A stretch of DNA of 64,000 bases from Candidatus Aminicenantota bacterium. Lineage in GTDB: Bacteria > Acidobacteriota > Aminicenantia > UBA2199. The notes below the pieces were generated by a model. The model made no database searches, was not told where the DNA came from, and was given only the letters and a program-made list of their open reading frames with translations. Shown here piece after piece: positions 42,836 to 51,593 of this stretch. The translations under genes were made by a program, and so were the position numbers. Each line of letters starts with the position of its first letter. The first letter of the stretch is position 1. The stretch is from contig JAPKZK010000110.1 in the NCBI GenBank assembly GCA_026393835.1, forward strand, positions 1-64,000, written 5' to 3'.

Positions 42836-44753
42836 TGAAAATGGAGGAAATATCCCCGACGGCTATGAATATGATCGTGATCACGAGGAGCCTGATCACG
42901 ATCCACCGGATTACGATGATGATCATGACACGGATATTTCTCCCGATGTCTTTGCGGAGTTGAATGAAATGTCCCGCGGCCGCCAGGGAAGAATAAAAAA
43001 AGAAGAATTCGTAGAATATTTGAAAGAGAAGCACCTGACCGATCATAAGAAAGAGATTGCGACGCAACTGGCTACCATGGATATTCGGATCATGAAGAAG
43101 AAAAATATCCTGAAACCCGAACGTCTCAAGCAGTACAATGATTTCCTTACCGAATATAAAAAAGAACTGCGGGCCATCATCAGACGGGCCAAGAAAAATT
43201 TTGGGATTGTCGAAAATATCTTTATTCATACTTTGTTTGAGAATGACGAGTCCTTTAAAAACAATTTAAAGCTGCTTAAACATTATTTAAAAGAGAATGA
43301 AATACGGATCATTAAAATCCCTAAAACAAAGCCCCCTGTACCGGCTGTGGAAAAGAGTGAGATCGTCGGCGACCCGGTCCGCCAGTATTTACGGGAAATG
43401 GGAAATGTCAACCTCCTCTCCCGGGTGGAAGAAGTTAAGATCGCCAAACGGATTGAAAGAGGGGAAAAGAAAGTCATCAAAGCCTTATCCAAGACCAATA
43501 TCGTTTTGAATTCCGTTATCGAACTGGGGCGGGATGTCCTGGAAGGGGTCAAGGATATCGATGAAGTGATCGATGTCAATGAGGATATCGAAGATGAATC
43601 CAAAAAACAGAAAATCCGGGAAAAATTCTTAAAACAATTTGAAACCCTGAATATATATAAACGTGAATTGAAACAGTTGAAGAAAGGCGCCGGCGGCACT
43701 TTTGTGATCGCCAAAAAAATGGTTCAAATCACTCACCTGATCCAGGAGATGCAGATACTGTACGAGCATAAAAAAACCTTTATCAACCGTATCAAACAGT
43801 TGAAAGAGAATTACAACCATATTATCCACCGCACGCAGAAACTCAAAAACGAAACGGCCAAAGTCTCCAAACAAAATAAGGCAGAACACCAGCGATTGGC
43901 CGAGGAAATCGTTAATTACCAGCGCCGGCTGGAAAACCTGAATAAAAAATATGAAATCAACCCGGAAGAGCTTTTCAAGACCTGCGCCGATATCGAAGAA
44001 GGGCAACGATTAATAGAACTTTCCAAGAACGACTTGGTGGAGTCCAACCTGAGGTTGGTGGTTTCCATCGCCAAAAAATACATCAACCGCGGTTTGCAGT
44101 TTTCCGACCTGATCCAGGAGGGCAATATCGGGTTGATGAAAGCGGTTGAAAAGTTCGAGTATCAACGGGGGTATAAATTTTCCACTTACGCCACCTGGTG
44201 GATTCGCCAGGCCATTACCCGGGCCATTGCCGACCAGGCGCGAACCATACGAATCCCGGTGCATATGATCGAGACCATCCATAAAATAAACCGGACGCAG
44301 CGGCGCCTGGTCCAGGAACTGGGCCGGGAACCTTCGGAAGAAGAAATCTCCGAAGAAACCGGGTTCTCCACCGATAAAATACGGAAAATCCTGAAAATCG
44401 CACAGGAGCCCATCTCCCTGGAGACCCCCGTCGGCGATGACGACTCTCATTTGCGGGACTTCCTGGAAGATGTTAAAACCGCCTCTCCACCGGAGATGGT
44501 CTCCAAGATGAATTTGAGGGAACAGTTGGGGCATGTGCTTTCCACTCTCACGGATAGGGAAGCCAAGGTAATCGAAATGCGGTTCGGGTTGAGGGACGGC
44601 AATGAGCACACCTTAGAAGAAGTGGGCCAGGAGTTCCAGGTAACCAGGGAGCGCATCCGGCAAATCGAGGCCAAAGCTTTGAGGAAGCTGAAAAAGAAGG
44701 CCAAAAAATTGATTAGTTTTCTCGATAAGCCCGATAATTTCAGGGAACCGTAA
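42816..44753 (+). CDS. rpoD: Primary sigma factor RpoD (sigma-70)
   Basis: 645 residues. Directs RNA polymerase to housekeeping promoters. Visible regions: acidic, His-rich N-terminus and region 1.1; region 1.2 (DPVRQYLREMG); a long non-conserved coiled insert; region 2 (ESNLRLVVSIAKKY, FSDLIQEGNIGLMKAVEKF, FSTYATWWIRQAI); region 3; region 4 HTH (TLEEVGQEF, TRERIRQIEAKALRKL). The start is TTG at 42816 with a near-perfect AGGAGG (42805-42810) five bases upstream, inside dnaG, so translation is probably coupled. Promoters read elsewhere in this window (TTGACA-17-TATAAT type) fit this sigma factor. Confidence 0.97.
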   Translation: MKDHNNDENGGNIPDGYEYDRDHEEPDHDPPDYDDDHDTDISPDVFAELNEMSRGRQGRIKKEEFVEYLKEKHLTDHKKEIATQLATMDIRIMKKKNILKPERLKQYNDFLTEYKKELRAIIRRAKKNFGIVENIFIHTLFENDESFKNNLKLLKHYLKENEIRIIKIPKTKPPVPAVEKSEIVGDPVRQYLREMGNVNLLSRVEEVKIAKRIERGEKKVIKALSKTNIVLNSVIELGRDVLEGVKDIDEVIDVNEDIEDESKKQKIREKFLKQFETLNIYKRELKQLKKGAGGTFVIAKKMVQITHLIQEMQILYEHKKTFINRIKQLKENYNHIIHRTQKLKNETAKVSKQNKAEHQRLAEEIVNYQRRLENLNKKYEINPEELFKTCADIEEGQRLIELSKNDLVESNLRLVVSIAKKYINRGLQFSDLIQEGNIGLMKAVEKFEYQRGYKFSTYATWWIRQAITRAIADQARTIRIPVHMIETIHKINRTQRRLVQELGREPSEEEISEETGFSTDKIRKILKIAQEPISLETPVGDDDSHLRDFLEDVKTASPPEMVSKMNLREQLGHVLSTLTDREAKVIEMRFGLRDGNEHTLEEVGQEFQVTRERIRQIEAKALRKLKKKAKKLISFLDKPDNFREP

Positions 44754-44777
44754 GTGTTTTGCGCCTTTGTTTTTAGT

Positions 44778-45122
44778 TCAGGTGGCGCTGTATAAAAGGG
44801 ACTTCAGGAACTGTTTCTTCGATTCGGTGACATCCAGGAACCGGGCGCCCACCAGGTAGGTAACGCCCAGGGGCATGCCATTTTTTTCATCCGCGTTAAA
44901 AGCGCCGGTGTTAACCCGCACCACCTCGATATTAAACTCTTGTGTTTGATCTTTTTCTTTCAGGGAGAGGGTATATATCGATCCGATAATAGGTAAGAAG
45001 CTTGCGATCAATTGCAAACCTTCGAAGTTAATGTCTTTTAAGAGGCATTTCTCCTGGTTTTTAAAGGTTCCCTTCACGTGGCATTCCACTTTGAACCTGC
45101 GATTTTTTCGCTTCTGATCCAT
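44778..45122 (-). CDS. PilZ-domain protein
   Basis: 114 residues, a single PilZ-like beta-barrel. Near the N-terminus KNRRFKV resembles the RxxxR c-di-GMP motif, and DINFEGLQL at about 28-36 occupies the place of the (D/N)xSxxG motif with Phe in place of Ser, so binding of c-di-GMP is possible but not certain. No membrane segment. The ATG at 45122 has GGAG seven bases upstream. It faces rpoD tail to tail with a 24-bp gap and is preceded by its own consensus promoter. Confidence 0.75.
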   Translation of the reverse strand: MDQKRKNRRFKVECHVKGTFKNQEKCLLKDINFEGLQLIASFLPIIGSIYTLSLKEKDQTQEFNIEVVRVNTGAFNADEKNGMPLGVTYLVGARFLDVTESKKQFLKSLLYSAT

Positions 45123-45187
45123 ATATCACTCCATTTTTTTCCGGGCAAACCGTTAAACCTCTTTTCACGCTTTCACGGTCCGGGGAT

Positions 45188-45216
45188 ATAATATGACTTC
45201 GGGATTTTAATGTCAA
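45188..45216 (-). promoter_or_regulatory. Consensus promoter of the PilZ gene
   Basis: On the minus strand TTGACA (45211-45216), exactly 17 bp, then TATTAT (45188-45193). Expected start near 45181, leaving a leader of about 58 nt before the ATG at 45122. Confidence 0.8.
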
Positions 45217-45271
45217 TAGGACGCCACTAAATTCATGGCTTGTTTTCGATGATTTAGGTTGAAGATAATCT

Positions 45272-48200
45272 TTAATTGCCCAAAATTTCTTTTATGGCTT
45301 TGGCCAGGCTGAGAGTAGTGACCGGTTTCAGCAGTAGTTTCTGAATTCCCAGTTGTAGGATTTGCTCTTCGGTGATGATTTCACTGTAGCCGGTGCATAA
45401 AATAATAGGAATATCGGTCCGGATGTGTTTCAATTCGCGGGCCAGTTGGACGCCCGTCATATTGGGCATGGTGAGGTCCGTAATCACCAGGTCGAACCCG
45501 CCCGGCGCCGCGCGGAACAATTCCAGGGCTTCGAGACTGCAGCTCCCGGCAGTGACGCGGTAGCCCAATTTTTTCAATAACTTTTCCCCCACATCCGCCA
45601 GCGATTTCTCGTCGTCCACGAAAAGAATATGCTGGCCCTTTCCCCCTGGGGGCGTTTCCGTTTCCCTGGTCCCCGTCTCAACGGTTCCTTCCATGGCGGG
45701 GAGCAGCACATAGAAGGTAGTCCCCCTACCCGGTTCGCTGTAGACCGCCACATCGCCGCCGTGGCTTTTAACGATCCCATGAATAACCGCCAGGCCCATG
45801 CCGGTGCCTTCGCCATGTTTTTTAGTGGTAAAATAGGGCTCAAAAATCCGTTTCATAATGACCGGATCGATGCCGTGGCCCGTATCGCCAACCGACAGTT
45901 TTAAGTAGGGGCCGGGTCCGATCCCGTTGTAAGCCGCCGCGGAAATTTCATCCAGGTACACCTCATGCAGCCCCACTTCCAGGAGTCCCCCTTTTTCCCG
46001 CATGGCATGGGCCGCATTGGTACATAGATTCATGACCACCTGTTGGACCTGGGTGGCGTTGGCCAGTGCAATCCCGGACGCGGCAGTAATATCCTGGCGG
46101 ATTTCGATGGTAGAGGGCAGGGAGGAGCGCAGCAGCTTAAGGGCCTCCTTGATAATGTCGGCGATTCTTAAAGGCTTTCGTTCCTTGGCGCTGCGCCGGC
46201 TGAAAGTAAGTATCTGGTTGACCAGTTCCCTGGCACGCTCGGCCGCAATATGCACCCGCTCGATATGACGGCGCAGCGGGGTATCCCCCGGAATCTCATC
46301 GAGGCTTAATTCGATATAGCCGATAATCACCGCCAGGATATTATTAAAGTCATGGGCAATACCGCCGGCCAATGTACCGATGGCTTCCATTTTCTGCGCC
46401 TGCTCCAACTGCTGCTGCAGCTTTTTTTTCTCGGTAATATCGCGCATCGTGCCGCGAATGGCCAGGAAATCGCCGGTCATATCCTCCCCGGGAACCGGGG
46501 CGGCCGTGACCATCACGGTTACTTTCTCCCCGTCTTTTCGCCGGACATCCATTTCAAAATCCCTTAAATCCCCTTTCTCTTTTATTTCTTTATAAATCGC
46601 GTCCCGGTCCGCATCCGAATAATAGAATTCCGACCTGGTATCTATCTTTAATACATCCTCTTTTGAAGCATACCCCAGCAGCGCCACCCCCGCGGGATTA
46701 ATGTCGGCAAATTTTCCTTCCATTGTGGTGGTAAAGATCATGTCCCGGGATTCTTCAAACAGGGCGCGGTATCGTTTCTCCGACGCCGCCAACTGGCCGG
46801 TGCGTTCTATTACCAGTTTTTCCAGCAGCGCGGCATTGCGTTTTTGGGAAATAAAGCGCACGATACTGTAAAAAACAAAAGCGGCCGCCAGTATACCCAG
46901 GAGGGTAAACCACCACTGTCGATAAAAGGGTCTGGGGATCGTTATCCAGGGCGATATGACCGGATCGCCCCATATCCCCAGGGCGTTTCTTGCCGCCAGG
47001 TGGAACCGGTACCGGCCCGGGGGCAGGTTGGTATACCGTATCATTTGCTTATATGGGTAATGTTCCTCGGACCACGTCTCGTAAAACCCCTCCAGTTTCT
47101 CTTTAAACCGGACCGCTTTCTCATCCAGGAAAGAAATTCCCCTGAAATGGAAAACCAGGTCATGGGTCCTATCGGTTAATTGCACCGGTTGCAGCAGGGA
47201 GATTTTACGGCCGTCCGCCTCCAGGTCCAACAGGAAAAGTTTTGGTGGGGGATTCCCATCGATGTAATAATCGGGGGTTTCCTCGTAAATGGAAAGGCCG
47301 CGGTTGGTTCCGATCCACAGTTTCCCGGAACTGTCCAATATGCCTGCGCCGCGGTTGGTTTCCTGGCCGATGAGGCCTTCGGATATGGAATACTGCTGCG
47401 TCCGGCTGCCGTCCCAACGCACCACGCCGTCATCGGTTCCCACCCAGAGGCGTTTTTCCCGATCCCCCAGGATGAAATAGACGGGGCGGCTGAGTTCGAA
47501 ACCGTTTTCTTCGAATTTCTGTAAGGCGCCCTTCTCCACGGTATACAAACCGGCCAGCGTGCCCACCAGCAAGCGATTTCTACTGTCCTTGTAAATGGCG
47601 TATACGCCGTTGGCCCGAATATCGCCGGGCGCCTGGTAATTTTTCCACTGCTTCGTTTCATCCTCGTATATATAAACGCCGGTACCCATCCCCGCCAGGT
47701 AGCGCACCCGGCGATCTCCGCCCGACTCCCCGAAAATTTTCCTGATTGGGGGCTGGGGATTGGGGCCCAACGGTATCGGCAAAAACTGTTCGCCGGACTT
47801 GCGGAAAAACCCCAGTTCCGAACTCAGCCACAGGTTATCCCCGGCGTCCATCCACAGGCTTGTCGTATTATAAGGCCCCCGGGCGGACGGGGTGAAAAGC
47901 CGGATTTTTCGCTGTGGATCGATCCGGGCCAGGCCCGCGGGTCCCAGGGCCGCCCAGATGTTTCCTTTCTTGTCCCGCTGCATCTCCAATACCCGGCGCA
48001 GTAGATTATCGCCCGGCATATTGGGAAGCGGCAATTTAGCGAATCGGCGACTGCCATAATCGAAAAAGGTAAAGCCGGTATTATGCCCCAATACAAATTT
48101 ACCGGGCCCATATTCCAGGACGGCGGAAACCTCGTCCTCCAGCAGCCCCTGGTTCATTTGAAAACTGGTAAACTGCCTGGTAAGCTGTCTACCGGATATT

Positions 48201-49312
48201 TTGGTAACCCCCCGGTCGCAGGCCACCCAGATATTTTTCTCAAAATCGATGAACATGCCGTTAACCCCGCTGCCCACCATGCCGTTATCCACGTTGAGAA
48301 TTTCCGTGCGCCGCGTTTGATAATTAAAATAAAAAAGTTCAAAGTGGTTGCCCGCATATAAACCGCCGTGGGAATCCGGAAGCAGTTCGACTTGCAGGTC
48401 TTTTGCCTTGAGCCGGGTCTCCACCGGGTTGTAAACTTTCACGTATTGCGCGTATTGTGCGTGCTGCGCTTTTTGCGCGGGGTCCCGGTTTTCATTTGCA
48501 AATACCGTTTCATCGATACTGGTCAGCCAGTAATGACCGTAAAGCCAGATACGGGAGGTCTTCGAATCGAAGGGAGAACCCGGCGTCCGGTTTGGGTAAT
48601 TCTCTTTATATTCGATGCAAATTCCCCTGATCTCCCGGGAAGGCAGCCCCAATAGCTCGTTCCAGCGATTATCCACGGTACGTTTGCTGCGGTCCCATGC
48701 GATTACCGACAATCCCTTATCCGTGGCGACAAAAAGTTTTCCAGCCAGGACGACGGCGCCGTTCACCCGGTTGCTGGGCAAACCGTCGCCGGTGGTAAGA
48801 CTGTCCCAGTTTCCCTGTTCCCAGCGGGACAACCCCGCATCCAGGGTTCCTATTACAATAATAGGTAAATTATTAGCCTCTTTTCCTTGCGCCGCCGGTA
48901 TCGTCAGGAAGGAGGTTGTCCTCCCCAACCGGCTAAAGGGTCCCGGCAGTAGATCGATGGGATTCCAGCGGGTCCCGTCATGGAAAACAATTTGAATCCC
49001 TTTTTTGCCGGCCTGGGGCAGCGCCCAAATGCGCCCTTTCTCATCGACCCGTATCTTCATAAAAGAGAGGGCGGGGAGGCCGTCGGTCACAGTATAATTT
49101 TGCCAGGAAACGCCGTCAAAACAGGCAATACCCGCGCGGGTAGCAAACCAAACCCGGCCCATGGCATCCTGGGCGATGTCGAAAACATTGGAACTGGGTA
49201 AACCATCGAGCCCGGTATAATGGTAGGTGAGCCATCTCTGGCAAAATGAAGAAAGGGGTGCGAAGACAAAGAAAACAATGAAAAATAGCAACCTCGTTAC
49301 CCGTTTATTCAT
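45272..49312 (-). CDS. Hybrid histidine kinase with two-component propeller sensor
   Basis: 1346 residues from ATG 49312 (GAGG four bases upstream; an ATG at 49333 is less well placed). A signal/anchor segment is followed by a periplasmic seven-bladed Reg_prop beta-propeller (repeats such as GRVWFATRAGIACFDG, KLWIGTNRGLSIYEE) and a Y_Y_Y-type beta domain (YTNLPPGRYRFHLAARN). One membrane helix (WWFTLLGILAAAFVFYSIV) precedes PAS (RYRALFEESRDMI), HisKA (GIAHDFNNILAV, His near 988), HATPase (MNLCTNAAHAM, GDTGHGID, GEGTGMGLAV) and a C-terminal receiver (VDDEKS, LVITDLTMP with Asp near 1277, KPV). The architecture is known from systems sensing extracellular carbohydrate; the ligand here is unknown. 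A candidate structured RNA ending in a terminator lies in its upstream region. Confidence 0.95.
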   Translation of the reverse strand: MNKRVTRLLFFIVFFVFAPLSSFCQRWLTYHYTGLDGLPSSNVFDIAQDAMGRVWFATRAGIACFDGVSWQNYTVTDGLPALSFMKIRVDEKGRIWALPQAGKKGIQIVFHDGTRWNPIDLLPGPFSRLGRTTSFLTIPAAQGKEANNLPIIVIGTLDAGLSRWEQGNWDSLTTGDGLPSNRVNGAVVLAGKLFVATDKGLSVIAWDRSKRTVDNRWNELLGLPSREIRGICIEYKENYPNRTPGSPFDSKTSRIWLYGHYWLTSIDETVFANENRDPAQKAQHAQYAQYVKVYNPVETRLKAKDLQVELLPDSHGGLYAGNHFELFYFNYQTRRTEILNVDNGMVGSGVNGMFIDFEKNIWVACDRGVTKISGRQLTRQFTSFQMNQGLLEDEVSAVLEYGPGKFVLGHNTGFTFFDYGSRRFAKLPLPNMPGDNLLRRVLEMQRDKKGNIWAALGPAGLARIDPQRKIRLFTPSARGPYNTTSLWMDAGDNLWLSSELGFFRKSGEQFLPIPLGPNPQPPIRKIFGESGGDRRVRYLAGMGTGVYIYEDETKQWKNYQAPGDIRANGVYAIYKDSRNRLLVGTLAGLYTVEKGALQKFEENGFELSRPVYFILGDREKRLWVGTDDGVVRWDGSRTQQYSISEGLIGQETNRGAGILDSSGKLWIGTNRGLSIYEETPDYYIDGNPPPKLFLLDLEADGRKISLLQPVQLTDRTHDLVFHFRGISFLDEKAVRFKEKLEGFYETWSEEHYPYKQMIRYTNLPPGRYRFHLAARNALGIWGDPVISPWITIPRPFYRQWWFTLLGILAAAFVFYSIVRFISQKRNAALLEKLVIERTGQLAASEKRYRALFEESRDMIFTTTMEGKFADINPAGVALLGYASKEDVLKIDTRSEFYYSDADRDAIYKEIKEKGDLRDFEMDVRRKDGEKVTVMVTAAPVPGEDMTGDFLAIRGTMRDITEKKKLQQQLEQAQKMEAIGTLAGGIAHDFNNILAVIIGYIELSLDEIPGDTPLRRHIERVHIAAERARELVNQILTFSRRSAKERKPLRIADIIKEALKLLRSSLPSTIEIRQDITAASGIALANATQVQQVVMNLCTNAAHAMREKGGLLEVGLHEVYLDEISAAAYNGIGPGPYLKLSVGDTGHGIDPVIMKRIFEPYFTTKKHGEGTGMGLAVIHGIVKSHGGDVAVYSEPGRGTTFYVLLPAMEGTVETGTRETETPPGGKGQHILFVDDEKSLADVGEKLLKKLGYRVTAGSCSLEALELFRAAPGGFDLVITDLTMPNMTGVQLARELKHIRTDIPIILCTGYSEIITEEQILQLGIQKLLLKPVTTLSLAKAIKEILGN

Positions 49313-49417
49313 TTTTCCTCGACTCTGTTTCACACTTTATTAATTAATGGCTCGCTCGAAATTTTCCCGGAAAGAAAATATAGCATATTAACATTTTTTT
49401 GTAAATGAGACCGGGAA

Positions 49418-49457
49418 AAAGAAAAGGTGAGATATGCACAGCGGCATATCCCACCTT
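49418..49457 (-). terminator. Intrinsic terminator
   Basis: Stem of 14 positions with one mismatch: 49424-49437 (AAGGTGAGATATGC) pairs with 49444-49457 (GCATATCCCACCTT) around a six-base loop. On the minus strand the stem is followed by a T-rich run (TTCTTTTTC). It ends the candidate RNA. Confidence 0.85.
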
Positions 49458-49619
49458 CTCTATTAATTCCTGCCTATCGTTCTCTTTCAAGCGAACGATA
49501 ACTGCCGGCTGCGCCCTTTTTCTTATCCCTTAAGCGTTTCGCGATGTAAGTCGCACCGCGTACCCACCACGCTTTTGCGCATTTCCGGCTTTCGTAATTC
49601 AAAAAATTTGAATTTGATT
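49424..49619 (-). ncRNA. Candidate structured RNA or attenuated leader
   Basis: About 190 nt framed by a consensus promoter and an intrinsic terminator, with no open frame of note. Hand folding gives a long closing stem (GCCGG and GCGC pairing with GCGC and CCGGC), an inner AAGCGT/ACGCTT stem, a GCGA/TCGC hairpin, and a separate TATCGTTC/GAACGATA hairpin with a ten-base loop. It does not match tmRNA, RNase P, SRP RNA, E. coli 6S RNA or a riboswitch class that I can recall. Since the kinase gene starts 112 bp further on, it is either a free small RNA or a riboswitch-like leader that controls read-through into that gene. Confidence 0.55.
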
Positions 49620-49625
49620 GAGGGT

Positions 49626-49654
49626 ATCATACACCAGACGCTTTGAAATTTCAA
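49626..49654 (-). promoter_or_regulatory. Consensus promoter for the RNA at 49424-49619
   Basis: On the minus strand TTGAAA (49649-49654), exactly 17 bp, then TATGAT (49626-49631), with transcription expected to start near 49619. Confidence 0.75.
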
Positions 49655-49667
49655 TGAGAAAAACTTC

Positions 49668-50430
49668 CTATTTTGAAAAAAAAAGACATTTTTTAAGAAT
49701 TCGGTTATGATGAATGCTTAGCTTTTGATACCCCCCCATGCTGGGGGTCCCGGTTGTAGGGCCGTACCGGGAGGTTGATATTCGTTGCGGCATCCGGCTC
49801 GCCAAGACACCAAGGCACCAAGGATTTTTTGTTTTTTTCTTCGCGGTCCTTCGCGTTATAAGGGTGTCGCCTTTTCTGCCGGGACCTTCGCGGCTATTTT
49901 CATAGCATGCGAATACGGCCTTAACTTTTAAGCAAAAGAGAATATTCGTATGGCGTTCGACTCTTGCGCATGTAATCTTAACCCCTGCGCGGGGAATTAA
50001 ACCCCCTGTCGATTCAATTAAGACATGTGCACGGTCAAATATAAGGCCGGGGTTTGTATTCACAGGGGTTGCGCGCTCAAATGCGAGGTTTTCGCGATCA
50101 AATACGAGGCCTGCGCGATCAATCCCAGGTACTGCATTCACAAATGAGGCGCTTGTACCCGCTAAAACATCGGATGCACCTGCTAAAGCAAGGCCTGCAC
50201 GCGCTAAATCGCCACTTGCAGATGCGAACACGAGGGTTGCACGTGATAACGGTATGCTTGCATAGGGTAACTCCGCGACTGCAAGTGTCAACTCTTCCCG
50301 CGCCTCGGGGAAGCTGCTTAAGCGATGCCCAGTAGTATCGTACCTGACGCAGTTCAAAATGGAATTCTATGGTATCGTCCTACTAAATGGCCCCCCGCGC
50401 CGCGGGGCTTTCAATAATAAGAGACATTTT
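49668..50430. other. Gene-free region with repeats
   Basis: No gene is supported. It holds a hairpin of C and G runs near 49730-49748, a stretch of the dispersed CACCAAGGCACCAAGG type at about 49803-49823, the 21-bp array (49960-50300), and a GC hairpin CCCCGCG-C-CGCGGGG near 50392-50408. The long minus-strand open frame across it follows from the repeat period. Confidence 0.7.
49960..50300. repeat. Tandem array of strongly degenerate 21-bp units
   Basis: About 15 units. A plus-strand frame starting at 50054 shows the period as seven-residue repeats (GLRAQMR, GFRDQIR, GLRDQSQ, VLHSQMR) and a minus-strand frame shows another (DLARAGL, GIDRAGL, VFDRENL). Base identity between units is low, but spacing is held at 21 bp. 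Whether either frame is translated is unknown. Confidence 0.75.
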
Positions 50431-50443
50431 AAGCGAATTGAGT

Positions 50444-50449
50444 TATAAT
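50444..50449 (+). promoter_or_regulatory. Possible -10 box of the transglycosylase operon
   Basis: A perfect TATAAT, 55 bp before the ATG at 50505. No good -35 box is seen at the right distance, so this rests on the -10 hexamer alone. Confidence 0.35.
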
Positions 50450-50504
50450 TAAATACTATTAGAAATGAAAAATCCAGTGGATTTCAAGAAAAAACGGAGG
50501 ATAA

Positions 50505-51566
50505 ATGAACGCGCATGATACACACCCGCTCCATAAGCCCAACACACGCCGGTTGATAACAAAAAAAGGAAAGACTTACACCCTGCCTCTATTCTTGCCG
50601 GTATATCAACCCAAATCGAATTTGATTCCCATCGACGACCTTAAAAATAAATTTTCCAGCGACGGCCTGATCGTCAACGGTTTCTTTTTATACAAAGACG
50701 CGGAGGTCAAGGCGAAATTCGCAACCGGCATTACCATCCATGAATATGTCGGGTTTGACGGGCTGATCATGACCGATTCCGGGGCTTTCCAGGGCTTAAA
50801 AAGGCCGCTGTACCTCGAAAATAAGAAAATCGTGGCGTTCCAGGATGCGATAAAAGCGGATATCGTCTCGCCGCTGGACCTTATCTCCCCGCCCGGGGAT
50901 AATTACGAGACCGCCCGGAAAAAATTGGCATCCACTTGCAAACGCATCCGGGAAGCCAAAGAGCTGGTGAAGAACGGGATACTGGCCGGGGTCCAACAGG
51001 GGGGCCGGTTCCTGGAACTGCGGCGAAAAAGCATGGAAGAATTAATGGAGATCGGGGTTGACTATATTGCCATCGGCAGCCTGGTGCCTTTTTTTAATAA
51101 AAACCATAACCTGGCCACGATTATCAAAATATTAAAAGACGCCCGGGCCATTGCCGGGGATGATTTGCCCATCCATGTGTACGGCGCCGGCGACCCGGTG
51201 GAATTGCCGTTCCTGGCGGCGTTGGGCGCGGATATTTTCGACTCCTCTTCTTACGGCCATTATGCAGGAAGCGGTTGGTACATGACCGGTTACGGCGCGT
51301 TAAAAAAAGATGACCGCGACCGGCTCCTGGAATATAACTGCCAATGCGACATTTGCCGTCAACTGCCGGATGTCCCGGCAATCTTCGACGACCCCGGCAA
51401 ACTGGCCGGCCACAACCTTTTTGTTATTATCGATACACTGAACCGAATCCGCCGCGCACTGGAAAATAACAACCTGGAAAGTTTCCTGGACTCTATCTTA
51501 AAAACCCACGAACAATGGTTCCCCGACAGCTCGTTAAACAAAACATGGGAAGAAGGAGTTAAATGA
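50505..51566 (+). CDS. Archaeal-type tRNA-guanine transglycosylase-like protein
   Basis: 353 residues, matching only the catalytic domain of TGT. MTDSGAFQ (Asp91) is the substrate-recognition Asp. GAGDPVELPFLAALGADIFDSSSYGHYA-type sequence near 228-255 holds the nucleophile Asp near 245 in the form typical of archaeal TgtA (FDSxxYxxYA); bacterial Tgt usually reads FDCVxPTR. The zinc site is complete: CQCDIC near 279-284 with His near 303. The C-terminal PUA part of archaeal TgtA is absent. It should exchange a guanine for a 7-deazaguanine, in tRNA or, like DpdA enzymes, in DNA; I cannot tell which. GGAGG precedes the ATG. It is followed at once by an rRNA methyltransferase-like gene, suggesting an RNA-modification unit. 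Confidence 0.8.
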   Translation: MNAHDTHPLHKPNTRRLITKKGKTYTLPLFLPVYQPKSNLIPIDDLKNKFSSDGLIVNGFFLYKDAEVKAKFATGITIHEYVGFDGLIMTDSGAFQGLKRPLYLENKKIVAFQDAIKADIVSPLDLISPPGDNYETARKKLASTCKRIREAKELVKNGILAGVQQGGRFLELRRKSMEELMEIGVDYIAIGSLVPFFNKNHNLATIIKILKDARAIAGDDLPIHVYGAGDPVELPFLAALGADIFDSSSYGHYAGSGWYMTGYGALKKDDRDRLLEYNCQCDICRQLPDVPAIFDDPGKLAGHNLFVIIDTLNRIRRALENNNLESFLDSILKTHEQWFPDSSLNKTWEEGVK

Positions 51567-51573
51567 AAATTTA

Positions 51574-51593
51574 ATGATGAATGATGAATGATG
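51574..51593. repeat. TGAATGA microsatellite at a gene start
   Basis: Three copies of the 7-bp unit between the stop of the transglycosylase gene and the first in-frame ATG of the next gene, creating six ATG triplets. ATGAAAA occurs on both sides (51563 and 51591), as if the block had been inserted between an AAGGAG ribosome site (51553-51558) and the original start codon. Confidence 0.8.

Noticed and set aside
49424..49619. 6S RNA or SRP RNA
   Set aside because: Length fits 6S, but I could not find the single long hairpin with a central bubble, nor the SRP GGAAGC-type loop. Left as an unassigned RNA.
49668..50357. 229-codon minus-strand open frame rich in Ala and Leu heptads
   Set aside because: It follows the 21-bp array; a competing plus-strand frame is equally open, there is no ribosome site, and the C-terminal half is translated from dispersed CACCAAGG-type repeats.
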